From the NCBI RefSeq assembly GCF_002109495.1, contig NZ_LVJN01000019.1:124001-188000 (forward strand): a DNA stretch of 64,000 nt, in the 5' to 3' direction. The number at the start of each line of letters is the position of its first letter. Within the stretch, counting starts at the first letter, position 1. Source of the DNA: Magnetofaba australis IT-1 (GTDB lineage: Bacteria > Pseudomonadota > Magnetococcia > Magnetococcales > Magnetococcaceae). Positions 33,701-42,092 of the stretch are shown here, in pieces. The notes beneath the pieces are model-generated. The model searched no databases and was not told the DNA's origin. It saw only the letters and a list, made by a program, of their open reading frames with translations. The position numbers and the translations under genes are program-made.

Positions 33701-33776
33701 GCAGGCCAGCATCGCGTTGCGCAAAATAGTCGAACTTGGCGGGCATGAGCCGCCGGAGTTGACCACGCAGCGTTAG
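30756..33776 (+). CDS. Hybrid histidine kinase with Tll0287-like haem-motif sensor
   Basis: About 1006 residues. A membrane segment (about 5-23) precedes a periplasmic domain of DUF3365/Tll0287 type that carries a CxxCH motif (C166, C169, H170 in [10 protein letters not shown]), typical of covalent haem. A second membrane segment (about 208-228) follows. Then come HisKA (H263), HATPase, two receivers (D554 in LDYMMP, D703 in LMDIQMP) and Hpt (H854 in AHTLKG). Unlike the two kinases upstream, both receivers are intact. A redox or gas signal is likely. GTG 30708 is an alternative start. Confidence 0.92.
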   Translation: MNLMTLLPHLLWLLLVGASALWNLHTIERNTEQIALNVGRAFFREIETTRLWNARHGGLYAPITKQTPPNPYLDVPHRDVTTTDGMRLTLINPAYMTRQISEVAREKSGIQYHITSLKPLRPGNGADAWESKALKSFEREREYMLEYFSGDETFRYMEPLYVHRACLYCHAKQGYRIGQIRGGISVTIPAKPFLTPAKQTQAPIMVTHAVALFLGWLVIQLFQGYRQRQMQLLSASNAQLEQARLEAEEASQTKSQFLSNMSHEIRTPMNAIIGLSHLCLQTRLTLRQEDYLRKVHDSAVALLRIINDILDFSKIEAGRLDIESTPFSLQETMERIAATLTVQAKDKSIDLSFSVAPDAPPTLIGDPLRIEQVLLNLAGNAIKFTEQGSVSVRAYIVEQHDDALTMGFSVTDTGIGIAPEQQSKLFHSFTQADAAITRRFGGAGLGLAICKRLVELMRGRIELESTPGVGSRFSFTLPLRIARKPLESRSDLPDGWRPLKTLVADDNKSARQVLSALLHELSCPVMEAVNGLEAVTLARQEADAGAPFELVILDYMMPKMDGVSAAEKIHQQADSQHKPRILLATAQGDERMLSDAFGERGVITGVLVKPIEQQTFISMLGRLELALQQRHTGVSTVGACQNKDTPPDALAGARVLVVEDNEINQQVAREMLERAGIEASTASDGQEAVDKALANPYDCILMDIQMPRLDGYQATRQIRLRKPSDALPILAISANAMTSDREESLAAGMDDHLCKPIEPEQLYAALLKWIRPNARLGGAEALAARDQRVSDAGGVELPQIAGLDVCRGVARVGGRVRAYLQLLAKFAQGQPHTLAVLEEAVRGGRQDEAAGHAHTLKGVAATIGAVALQDAAANLEMVLRESAPSAERIERALTALQTAFARILHNIEEGLAEEWAYAPRGALPAYGEERTQQLLQRLAQLLSEFDAASEDVLDEILSHQSDGTLREQLAGLQPLIQRYELEQASIALRKIVELGGHEPPELTTQR

Positions 33777-33795
33777 CTTAGCGGCGAGTTGGGCG

Positions 33796-34638
33796 TTACA
33801 GGTGGCGTTTGCGGAAGAAGGGGTAGCCGCCAATCTCCAGCAGCTTGACCGAATCGCCATGGGGACGGCAGGACTCCAGGGCGCCAAAGCCCAGGAGGCC
33901 GTCGGGGGTGAGTTTCGCCGCCAGATGCGCCGTGCTCTCCTGAGCGCCGTTGAGGGAGAAGTAGATCAGCACGTTGCGGCATAGAATCAGGTCGAATTGC
34001 CCGCTGGGCAGCACCCCTTCGGCCAGATTGATGGGGACGAAAGCGACCATGTGGCGAATTTCGTCGTGCAGTTGAATCTCATCATCGAGCAGATGGAAGT
34101 AGCGATCGCGCAGCGCCTCAGGCAGGCCGCGCGTGGCTTGAAGCCCCATGTAGCGTCCCAATCGCGCCTGGCTCAGAGCGTCGGCGTCGATATCCCCGGC
34201 GATCAGTTCAATTTGATCAACATAGACTCGATCCAGCGGTCTTTGGCGCACATGCTCGCGCAGCAGCATGGCCACCGAGTAGGGCTCCTGCCCGGTGGAG
34301 CAGGCGGCGCTGAAGATACGCGCCTTCCCGGTGCGTTTGACCTTCTGAATCAGGCCGGGGATGACGTGGGTGCGCAGGGCGGCGTAGAAGGAGTCGTCGC
34401 GCAGCCAGCGGGTTTCGTTATTGGTCAGGCTGGAGATGAAACGGGCCTGGGCCTGGCCGTTGCGTTGCTCAAGCAGGGTGAGCAACTCTTCCGGGGTGCG
34501 CTGCTCCAGAGAGTCCACCAGCGCGGCCACGGCGCATTGCAACTGATAGCCCTTGCTCTCGGGCAGGTTGATTCCGGTCACCTTTTGCAGGCGCCTGTGG
34601 AATAGGCCATAGAGGGACTCTGTGAGAGCGGTATTCAT
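33796..34638 (-). CDS. cheR: Chemotaxis methyltransferase CheR
   Basis: 280 residues. The N-terminal helical domain (1-75) is followed by an SAM-binding domain with FSAACSTGQEPYSVAMLL, the GDIDADALSQA acidic loop and LILCRNVLIYFS. It methylates glutamates of chemoreceptors with S-adenosylmethionine as donor. The ATG at 34638 gives the normal family start; the frame stays open far upstream without a ribosome site. The gene is convergent with the hybrid kinase (19 bases apart). No receptor, CheA or CheB gene is adjacent. Confidence 0.94.
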   Translation of the reverse strand: MNTALTESLYGLFHRRLQKVTGINLPESKGYQLQCAVAALVDSLEQRTPEELLTLLEQRNGQAQARFISSLTNNETRWLRDDSFYAALRTHVIPGLIQKVKRTGKARIFSAACSTGQEPYSVAMLLREHVRQRPLDRVYVDQIELIAGDIDADALSQARLGRYMGLQATRGLPEALRDRYFHLLDDEIQLHDEIRHMVAFVPINLAEGVLPSGQFDLILCRNVLIYFSLNGAQESTAHLAAKLTPDGLLGFGALESCRPHGDSVKLLEIGGYPFFRKRHL

Positions 34639-34859
34639 CCGGGCGCCGCAAGAAAAGTGAGAATGGGAATTGGTGGACGAAAATAGAGGTGCTAACATCT
34701 GGTATGAACGGCAAACGTCAGCGCCACGGTGCAAGCATGGCGCACAATGGCGCCCAATGCAACAAAAAATTATCTTGACATGACGCGAGTTTGGCTGCTT
34801 TTGGGGTCTCTTTTGCAGCATGCTGTAGTCGGGCCAGGAGAAGGCAAAGGAGAACGGAA

Positions 34860-35027
34860 ATGGTGATGCGTTCGTGCACCCAGTGTGATTGTCGTTATGA
34901 TCCGGAAGAGCATAATCGCTGCCCTCAATGCGGCGGCTTCTCTCTGGCGTATAAATTGATTTTTCTGGCTGGTGCTATCCTGTTTATCGTGCTGACCTTC
35001 CTGGCGTTCTACTATTTTGAAAAGTAG
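34860..35027 (+). CDS. Small zinc-ribbon membrane protein, 55 aa
   Basis: The N-terminal part has two CxxC pairs (CTQC and CPQC), a zinc ribbon. A single membrane segment follows (LIFLAGAILFIVLTFLAFYYF) and the protein ends EK. GGAG precedes the ATG. Function is unknown. The layout suggests a small inner-membrane protein with the zinc knuckle in the cytoplasm. It is divergent from cheR. Confidence 0.75.
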   Translation: MVMRSCTQCDCRYDPEEHNRCPQCGGFSLAYKLIFLAGAILFIVLTFLAFYYFEK

Positions 35028-35038
35028 AGGCGGAGCTG

Positions 35039-35437
35039 TTAGCTGGCTGTGATCGGCTCAATACGCGTCACCGTCACCTCCGGCCACACCGGATGCACGG
35101 CGGCGATGATCTCGCGCACGGCCAGGTCGATATCCTGGTGCTCCTCATAGGACTCCAGCGCCACCTCGGCGGCCATGCCGAACAGTGGCCATTCGCCGAC
35201 GTCGTCCAGATAGGCTTTGGCCACGGCAAAGGCCCAGAACGGCAGGTCCAGTTGATCGCTCAGGCAGGCCAAATAGCGCTTGCGGTCGATCTCCGGACCA
35301 TCTTCAATCACCACGCTCCAGCGCGCTTGCGGGCCATCGCTCCAGCTGGCCAGCGTCTCCGGGGCGGCGTTTTCGCCGCGCACCAGCCACAGGGTTTTGC
35401 GTTGCGAGGCGGTGGGCGCATCAATTGCGTCGTTCAT
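35039..35437 (-). CDS. Unknown protein, 132 aa
   Basis: The start at 35437 has GGAGAGGT upstream. The protein is acidic and soluble, with no motif I recognise. The centre reads ARWSVVIEDGPEIDRKRYL and the end DLAVREIIAAVHPVWPEV. It is divergent from the class V aminotransferase 30 bases away and convergent with the small zinc-ribbon gene. The codon pattern looks like that of real neighbours, so I take it as a genuine gene without a function. Confidence 0.65.
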   Translation of the reverse strand: MNDAIDAPTASQRKTLWLVRGENAAPETLASWSDGPQARWSVVIEDGPEIDRKRYLACLSDQLDLPFWAFAVAKAYLDDVGEWPLFGMAAEVALESYEEHQDIDLAVREIIAAVHPVWPEVTVTRIEPITAS

Positions 35438-35466
35438 GGGTTTGACCTCTCCTAAGGAGTGCAGGG

Positions 35467-36612
35467 ATGCTTGATCCGATACCATACAAAAGCGAGTTCC
35501 CGTTTGCCCAGGGTTTGGTTTATCTGAATCACGCCGGGGTGGCGCCGATTCCCCAGCGCACCGCGCGGGTGATCATGGAGTTGGCCGACCACGCCAACCG
35601 CTACGGGGCGTCGCGCTATGACGAACTGGCGCGGCGGCATGAGCAGGCGCGGGCGGTGTGCGCGCAGCTACTGCATACCGAACCCGGGCGGGTGGCGTTT
35701 GCCCCCAACACCTCCGAGGCGCTGTGCTGGGTGGCGTTGGGCATGGCGTGGAAGCCCGGTGATGAGATCGTCACCACCGCCGCCGAATTCCCCTCCAACG
35801 CCATCATCTGGTTGGATATCGCCCAGCGCCATGGGGTGACGGTGCATCGCGTGCCGCTGGAGCGCGATGGTCGCGTCTCCACCGTACGCTTGCTGGAGCA
35901 TGTGAATAAGCGCACGCGGCTGCTGTCGGTGAGTTCGGCGCAGTTCTCCAACGGCGCCCTGGCGGACCTGAAGGCGCTGGGCGCGGCGCTCAAGGATAGC
36001 GACGCCCTGTTTGTGGTGGACGCCATCCAGACTCTGGGCGCGTTGGATCTGGACCCCCATGCGCTGCACATCGACGCCCTGGCCGCCGATGGCCACAAAT
36101 GGATGCTGGGGCCGGAGGGGCAGGGGCTGTTCTGGCTGTCGGACAAGGGCATGGCGCAGATCACGCCGCGCATTCTGGGTTGGCACTCGGTGGCCACGGC
36201 GGGCAATCATGACATTATCACCACCGAGTTGCGCGGCGATATGCGGCGGTTTGAGTCCGGCACGCCCAATTTGATGGGGGTGCTGGCCCTGGCCGAGAGC
36301 GTCTCCATGATCCTGGAGGCGGGCATGCAGACGGTGCAGGGGCGGGTGACGGCGCTGGCCACCGAGTTCGTGTGGCGCTTACGCCAGTTGGAGTGCAAGG
36401 TGCACACTCCGGTGGACGCCGACGGCGTGCCCGGCGCGGGCATCGTGGTGTTCTCCCATCCGCGACACCAGCCCGAGGCGCTGTCGCGCAAACTTGCCGC
36501 CCAGGGGGTGTATCACGCCCCGCGCGGCGCCGGGCTGCGCTTCGCCGCCCACTTCTATCAGGATGAGGATGATGTGGACGCCGCCATGGACGCCCTGGCG
36601 CGCTGTCTGTAA
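35467..36612 (+). CDS. Class V aminotransferase (cysteine desulfurase-like)
   Basis: 381 residues of the fold type I PLP family. The PLP lysine is K211 in ADGHKWMLGPEG. Typical flanking motifs are LNHAGVAPIP at the start, FAPNTSEALCWVALG and FVVDAIQTLGAL (the PLP aspartate). The residue for a catalytic cysteine loop as in IscS or SufS is not evident, so it may be a selenocysteine lyase, isopenicillin N epimerase-like or other aminotransferase. It lies 20 bases before the GATase-like gene and probably shares its transcript. Confidence 0.85.
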   Translation: MLDPIPYKSEFPFAQGLVYLNHAGVAPIPQRTARVIMELADHANRYGASRYDELARRHEQARAVCAQLLHTEPGRVAFAPNTSEALCWVALGMAWKPGDEIVTTAAEFPSNAIIWLDIAQRHGVTVHRVPLERDGRVSTVRLLEHVNKRTRLLSVSSAQFSNGALADLKALGAALKDSDALFVVDAIQTLGALDLDPHALHIDALAADGHKWMLGPEGQGLFWLSDKGMAQITPRILGWHSVATAGNHDIITTELRGDMRRFESGTPNLMGVLALAESVSMILEAGMQTVQGRVTALATEFVWRLRQLECKVHTPVDADGVPGAGIVVFSHPRHQPEALSRKLAAQGVYHAPRGAGLRFAAHFYQDEDDVDAAMDALARCL

Positions 36613-36632
36613 TTGTCATCGGTATTCTGGCC

Positions 36633-37316
36633 ATGCGCCGCATCGCCCTCATCGCCGAGTACGACCCCGCCTTTGCGCCCCATGTGGCCACCGAGCGGGC
36701 GCTGCAACACGCTGCCCGGGCGCTCGGGGTGGCGGTGGCGGGGGAGTGGCTCTCCACCGCCCATCTGGATGCAGAGGCGTTGCGGAATTACAGCGGCGTG
36801 TGGGTGGCCCCGGGCAGTCCCTATAAGAGCTTGGCCAACACCCTGGCGGCGATCCACTTTGCCCGTGAGAACGACATCCCTCTATTGGGAACCTGTGGCG
36901 GCTTTCAGCATGTGGTGCTGGAGATTGCGCGCAATCTGCTGGGGCTCAAGGACGCCGCCCACGCCGAGTATGACCCCTACGCCAGCACGCTGTTCATCTC
37001 ACAACTGGCCTGCTCTCTGGCTGGGCGGGAGTTGCCTATCGCGTTGACGCCGGGAACCCGCGCGGCGGATCTGTATGGGGAGTTGGAGGCGGTGGAGGCC
37101 TATTACTGTAATTTTGGCCTGCATGCCGATGCGCTGACGGCGCTCAAGCGCGCGCCCATCGTGTTCAGCGGCGCCGACGCCGAGGGGGAAGCGCGCATTG
37201 TGGAGCTCCCCGACCACCGCTTCTTTCTGGCCACCCTGTTCGTGCCGCAAACCCGCTCCACGCCAGCGCAGCCTCATCCGCTGGTGATGGGGTTTGTGAG
37301 GTCTTGTATTGGATAG
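36633..37316 (+). CDS. CTP-synthase C-terminal-related GATase-like protein
   Basis: 227 residues resembling the glutamine amidotransferase half of CTP synthase. It keeps the nucleophile motif GTCGGFQH (C88) and WVAPGSPYKSL. The usual HPE of class I GATases is replaced: ATLFVPQTR stands where QFHPE would be. This is a recognised family of CTP synthase C-terminal-related proteins, in which the cysteine is selenocysteine in some species. The reaction is unknown; loss of the His-Glu pair argues against normal glutaminase activity. Likely co-transcribed with the aminotransferase. Confidence 0.8.
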   Translation: MRRIALIAEYDPAFAPHVATERALQHAARALGVAVAGEWLSTAHLDAEALRNYSGVWVAPGSPYKSLANTLAAIHFARENDIPLLGTCGGFQHVVLEIARNLLGLKDAAHAEYDPYASTLFISQLACSLAGRELPIALTPGTRAADLYGELEAVEAYYCNFGLHADALTALKRAPIVFSGADAEGEARIVELPDHRFFLATLFVPQTRSTPAQPHPLVMGFVRSCIG

Positions 37317-37333
37317 AAGGAATTGGAAAAATT

Positions 37334-37443
37334 AAGATATTGAGGGCTGCGCCCTCAAACTCCCCTAAGGTCAACAGCCACACCGTGGGGCGCCGCCCCA
37401 CGCCCCGCTGGGGCCGCAGGCCCCAGACCCCGAAAAATCGGGC
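37334..37443 (-). repeat. Hairpin-rich intergenic repeat, copy D (inverted)
   Basis: Read on the minus strand it matches the right half of copy B: GGGGC hairpin, CCCCACGGTGTGG, GTTGACCTT and the AATATCTT end. Hairpins are TGAGGGC-TGC-GCCCTCA (37341-37357), GTGGGGC-GCC-GCCCCAC (37385-37401) and CTGGGGCC-GCA-GGCCCCAG (37408-37426). The AATGTTTGCGTGACG head is absent. Confidence 0.7.
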
Positions 37444-37499
37444 CATAAATGTCCCGATTTTCCACTTGGCGGCTTCTGCGTATTCAATCAGTTCTCAGC

Positions 37500-37955
37500 T
37501 TATCCTGCGCGTTTGAGCGCCTGGATGGCGTTCTCCAGTTCATTGAGGAATCTTGAACGGTCCTTCTTCTGGAATCCCGGGCCCGCGCCGCTGATCTCGC
37601 CCAGATCCCGCAGATGCGCGTTCAGCTCCCGCATGGAGAGCGCCATACCGATGGAGTCGGCGTCGAACGGCTTGCCGGTGTGGTTCAGCACCCGCGCGCC
37701 CCGCTCCAGACAGCGCGCCGCCAGCGGAATATCCCCGGTGATGGCGATATCCGTCGGGCCGATGTGTTCGGCGATCCAATCATCGGCCTTGTCCAACCCC
37801 CCGGGCACCACCTCCATGCGCGCCACCGGGCTGGGCGGAATGCGCAACCATTGATTGCTCACCAGAATCAGCTTGACCCCGTGGCGCTCGGCCACGCGAA
37901 TCGCCTCCTGCTTCACCGGGCAGGCGTCGGCGTCCACATAGATGGTGATGCTCAT
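37500..37955 (-). CDS. yaiI: YaiI/YqxD family protein (DUF188)
   Basis: 151 residues. It has the family signature IYVDADACPVK at the N-terminus and AITGDIPLAARCLERGARVLN in the centre. The fold is related to PIN-type nucleases, and the function is not known. The ATG overlaps the stop of the upstream YciH gene (ATGA), so the two are translationally coupled. Confidence 0.9.
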   Translation of the reverse strand: MSITIYVDADACPVKQEAIRVAERHGVKLILVSNQWLRIPPSPVARMEVVPGGLDKADDWIAEHIGPTDIAITGDIPLAARCLERGARVLNHTGKPFDADSIGMALSMRELNAHLRDLGEISGAGPGFQKKDRSRFLNELENAIQALKRAG

Positions 37956-38314
37956 CAGCCGCCGCTCTTTTTCACGCTGAACCCCTGCTGTTTCAAGTGG
38001 GTCATGACCTTCTCCACGTGGTCGCCTTGAATCTCGATCACCCCATCTTTGACCGTGCCGCCAGAGCCGCACTGCGCCTTGAGCGCCTTGCCCAGTTGCG
38101 CCAGAGCCAGTGGCTCCAGCGCCAGTCCGGCGATGGTGGTCACCCCTTTGCCTTTGCGCCCTTTGGTTTCGCGCCGCACCCGCGCCACGCCGTCGCCACT
38201 GGGGGCGGCGGCCTGTTTGCACACGCACTGGGCCTTGGGCTGGCCGCAGTCGGGGCAGACGCGGCCGGTTTCGGTGGAGTAGACGATGCCGGATGCGGAG
38301 GATTTGCGGGACAT
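37955..38314 (-). CDS. yciH: SUI1/eIF1-like translation factor YciH
   Basis: 119 residues. A short N-terminal zinc-like part has CPDCGQPKAQCVC. It is followed by the SUI1 domain with VRRETKGRKGKGVTTIAGL and GTVKDGVIEIQGDH. Bacterial YciH resembles eIF1 and is thought to influence start-site fidelity. The start at 38314 gives the normal YciH length. Repeat copy B lies directly upstream. Confidence 0.92.
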   Translation of the reverse strand: MSRKSSASGIVYSTETGRVCPDCGQPKAQCVCKQAAAPSGDGVARVRRETKGRKGKGVTTIAGLALEPLALAQLGKALKAQCGSGGTVKDGVIEIQGDHVEKVMTHLKQQGFSVKKSGG

Positions 38315-38363
38315 AAAGGCGCCATTTGAATTGTGCGAACGTCTACTCACATGAAACATACAT

Positions 38364-38570
38364 TGCACAGAGTGTTCAATGTTTGCGTGACGTGTGCGGA
38401 GCTATAGCGAATCAAAACCAAAACTGTACAGAGCGACTAATGTTTGCGTGACGTCGGCGCCGCTTGCACTGACTATTGGCCGTCGACTGGTCGGCGGCGG
38501 GGTGTGGGGCGGAGCCCCACGGTGTGGTAGTTGATCTTGGGGAACTCGATGGCAAAGCCCTCGATATCTT
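38364..38570 (+). repeat. Hairpin-rich intergenic repeat, copy B (double head)
   Basis: The head AATGTTTGCGTGACG occurs twice (38378-38392 and 38439-38453), each preceded by a CA-GAG element. The core (CTTGCACTGACTATTGGCCG, then CGACTGGTCGGCGGCGGGGTG) and the hairpin GTGGGGC-GGA-GCCCCAC (38504-38520) follow. The end is GCCCTCGATATCTT. The stretch 38315-38613 holds this repeat and no gene that I can support. Confidence 0.75.
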
Positions 38571-38613
38571 ATATCTCCCCAATCCCAATTCCAGATATCT
38601 CGTAGGGGAGAAA

Positions 38614-38958
38614 TCACGCCTTCTTGACGAACTCCGATTTCAACATCATGGCGCCGATGCCGGTGATTTTGCAGTCGATGTTGTGATCGCCCTCGACCAG
38701 CCGATAGATCTTGACCTTGGTGCCGACCTTGGCGGTGGACGACGAGCCTTTGACCTTGAGGTCCTTGATCAGCGTCACCGTGTCGCCCACTTGCAGGCGA
38801 TTGCCGTGGGCGTCGTTGACCACCAGTTCGTCATCGGCGGCGGCGGACTCGGCGCCGGGGCTCCACTCATGGCCGCATTCGGGGCAGATGAGCAGGTCGC
38901 CATCTTCATAGGCGAAGGTGGAGTTGCATTTGGGGCAGGGGGGAATGGCGGTGTCCAT
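38614..38958 (-). CDS. yjdM: PhnA/YjdM zinc-ribbon protein
   Basis: 114 residues. The N-terminal zinc ribbon has CPKC and CPECGHEW. The C-terminal PhnA domain begins [25 protein letters not shown] and ends [13 protein letters not shown], which is typical of the family. Although named for alkylphosphonate use, its function is unclear and no phn genes lie nearby. It is a single-gene unit. Confidence 0.92.
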   Translation of the reverse strand: MDTAIPPCPKCNSTFAYEDGDLLICPECGHEWSPGAESAAADDELVVNDAHGNRLQVGDTVTLIKDLKVKGSSSTAKVGTKVKIYRLVEGDHNIDCKITGIGAMMLKSEFVKKA

Positions 38959-39157
38959 GGGTCACTATCCAAACGTGAGATGTTATCGATTCGGTTGGCG
39001 CAGGATGGCGGCAAAGCGCGCAGAACGCCAGGAACAATGCGGCGGAATGGGACCGCCCTGGTGATTTGATCGCACAGCTTTCGATGTCTGCTCTCACTGG
39101 CGCCAGATCGCTGGCGTCAGGTGGCGCCGCTGATCTGTTTGCCCGAATGCGCCTTAT

Positions 39158-40021
39158 TCAGCACCCTCTCAGCGTCACCGATTCGGAGTAGAGTGGCGAC
39201 AGGCGCGGCAGATCGTCGCCGCGATTGAGTTGATAGTCGGTCCCGCCGGTGCGCAGCAGACGTCCAAAGGGCAGCGTGTGGCCATTGAGGGTCTGCAGCG
39301 GCCAGCGCGACACCAGCGCGCGGTGGCTGAACAGAAACCGGCTCGCTATGCGCGGCCAATATTTTTTCACCAGCTCCGGTTTGTCCACGTCGATGACGTC
39401 AATGCAGGGGAGGTTGCGACAGCGGGCGGTGAAGAACAGCAGATGGGCGAATCCTGTTGCGGGTCCGCCGATGGCCAGTTGCCGCAGTCCATGACACCCC
39501 TGATGGTCCGAGGCGATGCGTTGTCGCGCGGGAGTGAGCCAGGGCAGAAACTCTTCCACCGATTCCGCAGCGCGCACGCCGCCGCCGGGGAGATAGGGCC
39601 GTGGCGCATGGGGAACAGCCAACACCTGTTGCGGATAGGGGGTGAAGCCGTAGGCTTTGAGGATCGCCTCCACTGTGGGGCTGGCCGAGTAGTTGGTGAT
39701 AATGGATTCGCGCTGCTTGATCAAGCGCAGAAACAGCTTCATGCCCATCTGCCGGTAGGGCGGATCCACCACCCAGCTGGTCATGTTGCACACCGCGCGC
39801 GGGGTTTGGCCAATGCGCTGCTGGGAGTGGATGGCGCCGATGACGCCGCCGATGGCGCCGCTCTCATCCACCAACATATAGCCATGATTGGGGGCGCTGC
39901 GCTGCCACGGTTGTTGAAAACCGCGCAGCCAGTCGGCAGCGGTGCAGGCGGTGGCGAAGCGGTCGCTTAAGTAGGCGCAGACGCGCTCCAGATCATCCTG
40001 TTGAATCGGTTCTACCTGCAT
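39158..40021 (-). CDS. GNAT-like acyltransferase
   Basis: About 287 residues from the ATG at 40021 (MQVEPIQQDDLERVC); an ATG at 40096 would add 25 proline-rich residues. The N-terminal half looks like a GNAT acetyl-CoA fold (YMLVDESGAIGGVIGAI, then SWVVDPPYRQMGMKLFLRL as the CoA loop). The C-terminal half (about 150-287) is not recognised. Substrate is unknown. There is a 199-base gap to the yjdM start with GGCGCC-rich inverted pieces but no clear gene. Confidence 0.65.
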   Translation of the reverse strand: MQVEPIQQDDLERVCAYLSDRFATACTAADWLRGFQQPWQRSAPNHGYMLVDESGAIGGVIGAIHSQQRIGQTPRAVCNMTSWVVDPPYRQMGMKLFLRLIKQRESIITNYSASPTVEAILKAYGFTPYPQQVLAVPHAPRPYLPGGGVRAAESVEEFLPWLTPARQRIASDHQGCHGLRQLAIGGPATGFAHLLFFTARCRNLPCIDVIDVDKPELVKKYWPRIASRFLFSHRALVSRWPLQTLNGHTLPFGRLLRTGGTDYQLNRGDDLPRLSPLYSESVTLRGC

Positions 40022-40287
40022 CAAGCGGGTCCGTTTGCCTGGCGCCAAGGGGCGGACCGGCGCGGGCGGCGGTCCGTGCGCATGGTTTCTCATCACGCGC
40101 GATCATGGGGCGATTATAGGCAACGCACAGCGTGAAATGAACCCCTGGCCAAGCGTGCGCCTCAGCATAAGCAGCGCAGTTTTTTCCCCGCCTGCGGGAA
40201 CCTTGTCGATCCTATGAGGTTCCATCACTCAAAGCCCTTTTGCGGGACCATGGCGTTGCAAGCGCCTGATTGTGAAAGCGAGTCCGT

Positions 40288-41745
40288 ATGAAAGCCGTTG
40301 GATGGTCATTGGAAAACAGTTTCGGCGCGTTGCCGGATCTTCTCTTCACCCCGCTGGCGCCCACGCCGGTGACGCGCCCCACCCTGGTGGCGCTCAACGC
40401 TCCTCTGGCCAAAGATCTGGGATTGGATTTCTCGACTTTGAGCGAGCAGGAGCAGGCGGAGCTGTTTACCGGCAATCGTCTGCCGGAGGGGGCGCAACCG
40501 CTGGCGCAAGCCTATGCGGGGCACCAGTTTGGCCACTTCACCATGCTTGGCGATGGCCGCGCCATCGTGTTGGGCGAGCAGACCACCCCCAGCGGCGCGC
40601 GGGTGGATATCCAGTTCAAGGGCTCGGGCCGCACCCCCTATTCGCGCAATGGCGACGGCCGCGCGGCGTTGGGACCGATGCTGCGCGAGTACATCATCAG
40701 CGAGGCGATGGCGGCGCTGGGCATCCCCACCACGCGCTCTTTGGCGGTGGCGGCTACCGGCGAGTGGGTCTATCGCGAAACCCCCGAGCCCGGCGCCATT
40801 CTCACCCGGGTGGCGGCCAGCCATCTGCGTGTGGGCACCTTTCAATATGTGGCCATGCGGCAGGATCTCAGCGCGTTGGCCAAATTGACCCAATACGCCC
40901 TGGCGCGCCACTATCCTGAGCGGCTGGGCGACGCCAATCCGGCGCTGAGTCTGCTGGAGGCGGTGATCGAGCGGCAACTGGCGCTCATCGTCGAGTGGAT
41001 GCGGGTGGGTTTCATCCATGGAGTGATGAATACCGACAACATGGCCATCAGCGGCGAGACCATCGATTACGGCCCCTGCGCCTTCATGGACGCCTACCAC
41101 CGCGAGACGGTGTTCAGCTCCATCGATCACGCCGGACGCTACGCCTATGGCAATCAACCCACCATCGCCAAGTGGAATCTGGCGCGTCTGGCCGAGGCGC
41201 TGTTGCCGCTTATGGACGCCGAGCAGAATCGCGCGGTGGCGCTGGCGGAAGCCGCCATCAGCGACTTTGTGCCGCGCTACAACGCCTTGTGGCTGCGCAT
41301 GATGGGCGACAAGTTCGGCCTGGAGGGCGAAGAGGAGGGCGATGCGGCGCTGATTCGCGAGCTGCTCGACTGGATGCAGGATGAAGGCGCGGATTTCACC
41401 CGCACCTTCCACGGCTTGCGCGACGGCCTGCCGCTGGATGGCGAATTGGGGCAGGCGTTGTCGCTGACTGGGTGGCGCCAACGCTGGTTGGCGCGGCTGC
41501 AGCGCAATGCGGGCGGTTTGGCGGCGGGGCAGGCGGTGATGGCGCGGGTCAATCCGGTGGTGATTCCGCGCAACCATCGGGTGGAGGAGGCGCTGGAGGC
41601 GGCCTCCAAAGAGGGCGATCTGGGACCGATGCAGGCGCTGTTGGCGGCGTTGGCGCAGCCCTATGCGGAGGGGCCGGAGTTGGCGCGTTACCAGGAGTCG
41701 CCCAAGCCCGATGAGCGCGTCTACCAGACCTTCTGCGGAACCTGA
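40288..41745 (+). CDS. selO: Protein adenylyltransferase SelO (YdiU)
   Basis: 485 residues, a typical SelO pseudokinase. Characteristic motifs are LAQAYAGHQFGHFTMLGDGRA, QFKGSGRTPYSRNGDGRA and GVMNTDNMAISGETIDYGPCAF (Asn and Asp of the catalytic centre). It transfers AMP to proteins and takes part in redox responses. The C-terminus ends TFCGT, with cysteine where some eukaryotic SelO proteins have selenocysteine. The start follows a weak GCGAG site. Confidence 0.95.
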   Translation: MKAVGWSLENSFGALPDLLFTPLAPTPVTRPTLVALNAPLAKDLGLDFSTLSEQEQAELFTGNRLPEGAQPLAQAYAGHQFGHFTMLGDGRAIVLGEQTTPSGARVDIQFKGSGRTPYSRNGDGRAALGPMLREYIISEAMAALGIPTTRSLAVAATGEWVYRETPEPGAILTRVAASHLRVGTFQYVAMRQDLSALAKLTQYALARHYPERLGDANPALSLLEAVIERQLALIVEWMRVGFIHGVMNTDNMAISGETIDYGPCAFMDAYHRETVFSSIDHAGRYAYGNQPTIAKWNLARLAEALLPLMDAEQNRAVALAEAAISDFVPRYNALWLRMMGDKFGLEGEEEGDAALIRELLDWMQDEGADFTRTFHGLRDGLPLDGELGQALSLTGWRQRWLARLQRNAGGLAAGQAVMARVNPVVIPRNHRVEEALEAASKEGDLGPMQALLAALAQPYAEGPELARYQESPKPDERVYQTFCGT

Positions 41746-41773
41746 AAGGCGATCGCCATCCGCAACCGATATA

Positions 41774-42071
41774 CACAGAACGGCCAATGTTTGCGTGACG
41801 CAGGTGGAGCTTGCGCTGACTATTGGCCGCCGACTGGTCAGCGGCGGGGTGATTCGGGCCATCCATGGCCCTCACCCTTCGGGCTCGCTGCGCGAGTCCG
41901 ATTTGGCAATCCTGCCAAATCGTCTGGGGGCCGCGCCCCCAGCGGCCACAGGCGAAGCAGTATCTCACAAAAAGGGCGGCGCCCCACGGTTTGGTTGTTG
42001 GGAGCTCGAGGGCGCAGCCCTCGATATCTTCCAGCGCCCATATGTTCGCTTTTGGATGCTAGCGACTATAT
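41774..42071 (+). repeat. Hairpin-rich intergenic repeat, copy C (longest)
   Basis: Head AATGTTTGCGTGACG (41786-41800), core CTTGCGCTGACTATTGGCCG, then CGACTGGTCAGCGGCGGGGTG. A run of perfect hairpins follows: GATTTGGCA/TGCCAAATC (41900-41921), CTGGGGGC-CGC-GCCCCCAG (41924-41942), and TCGAGGGC-GCA-GCCCTCGA in the tail. This repeat fills almost all of the 347-base gap between selO and the RND adaptor; I see no gene in it. Confidence 0.75.
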
Positions 42072-42092
42072 ATTCCCAATCATAAACCCAGC

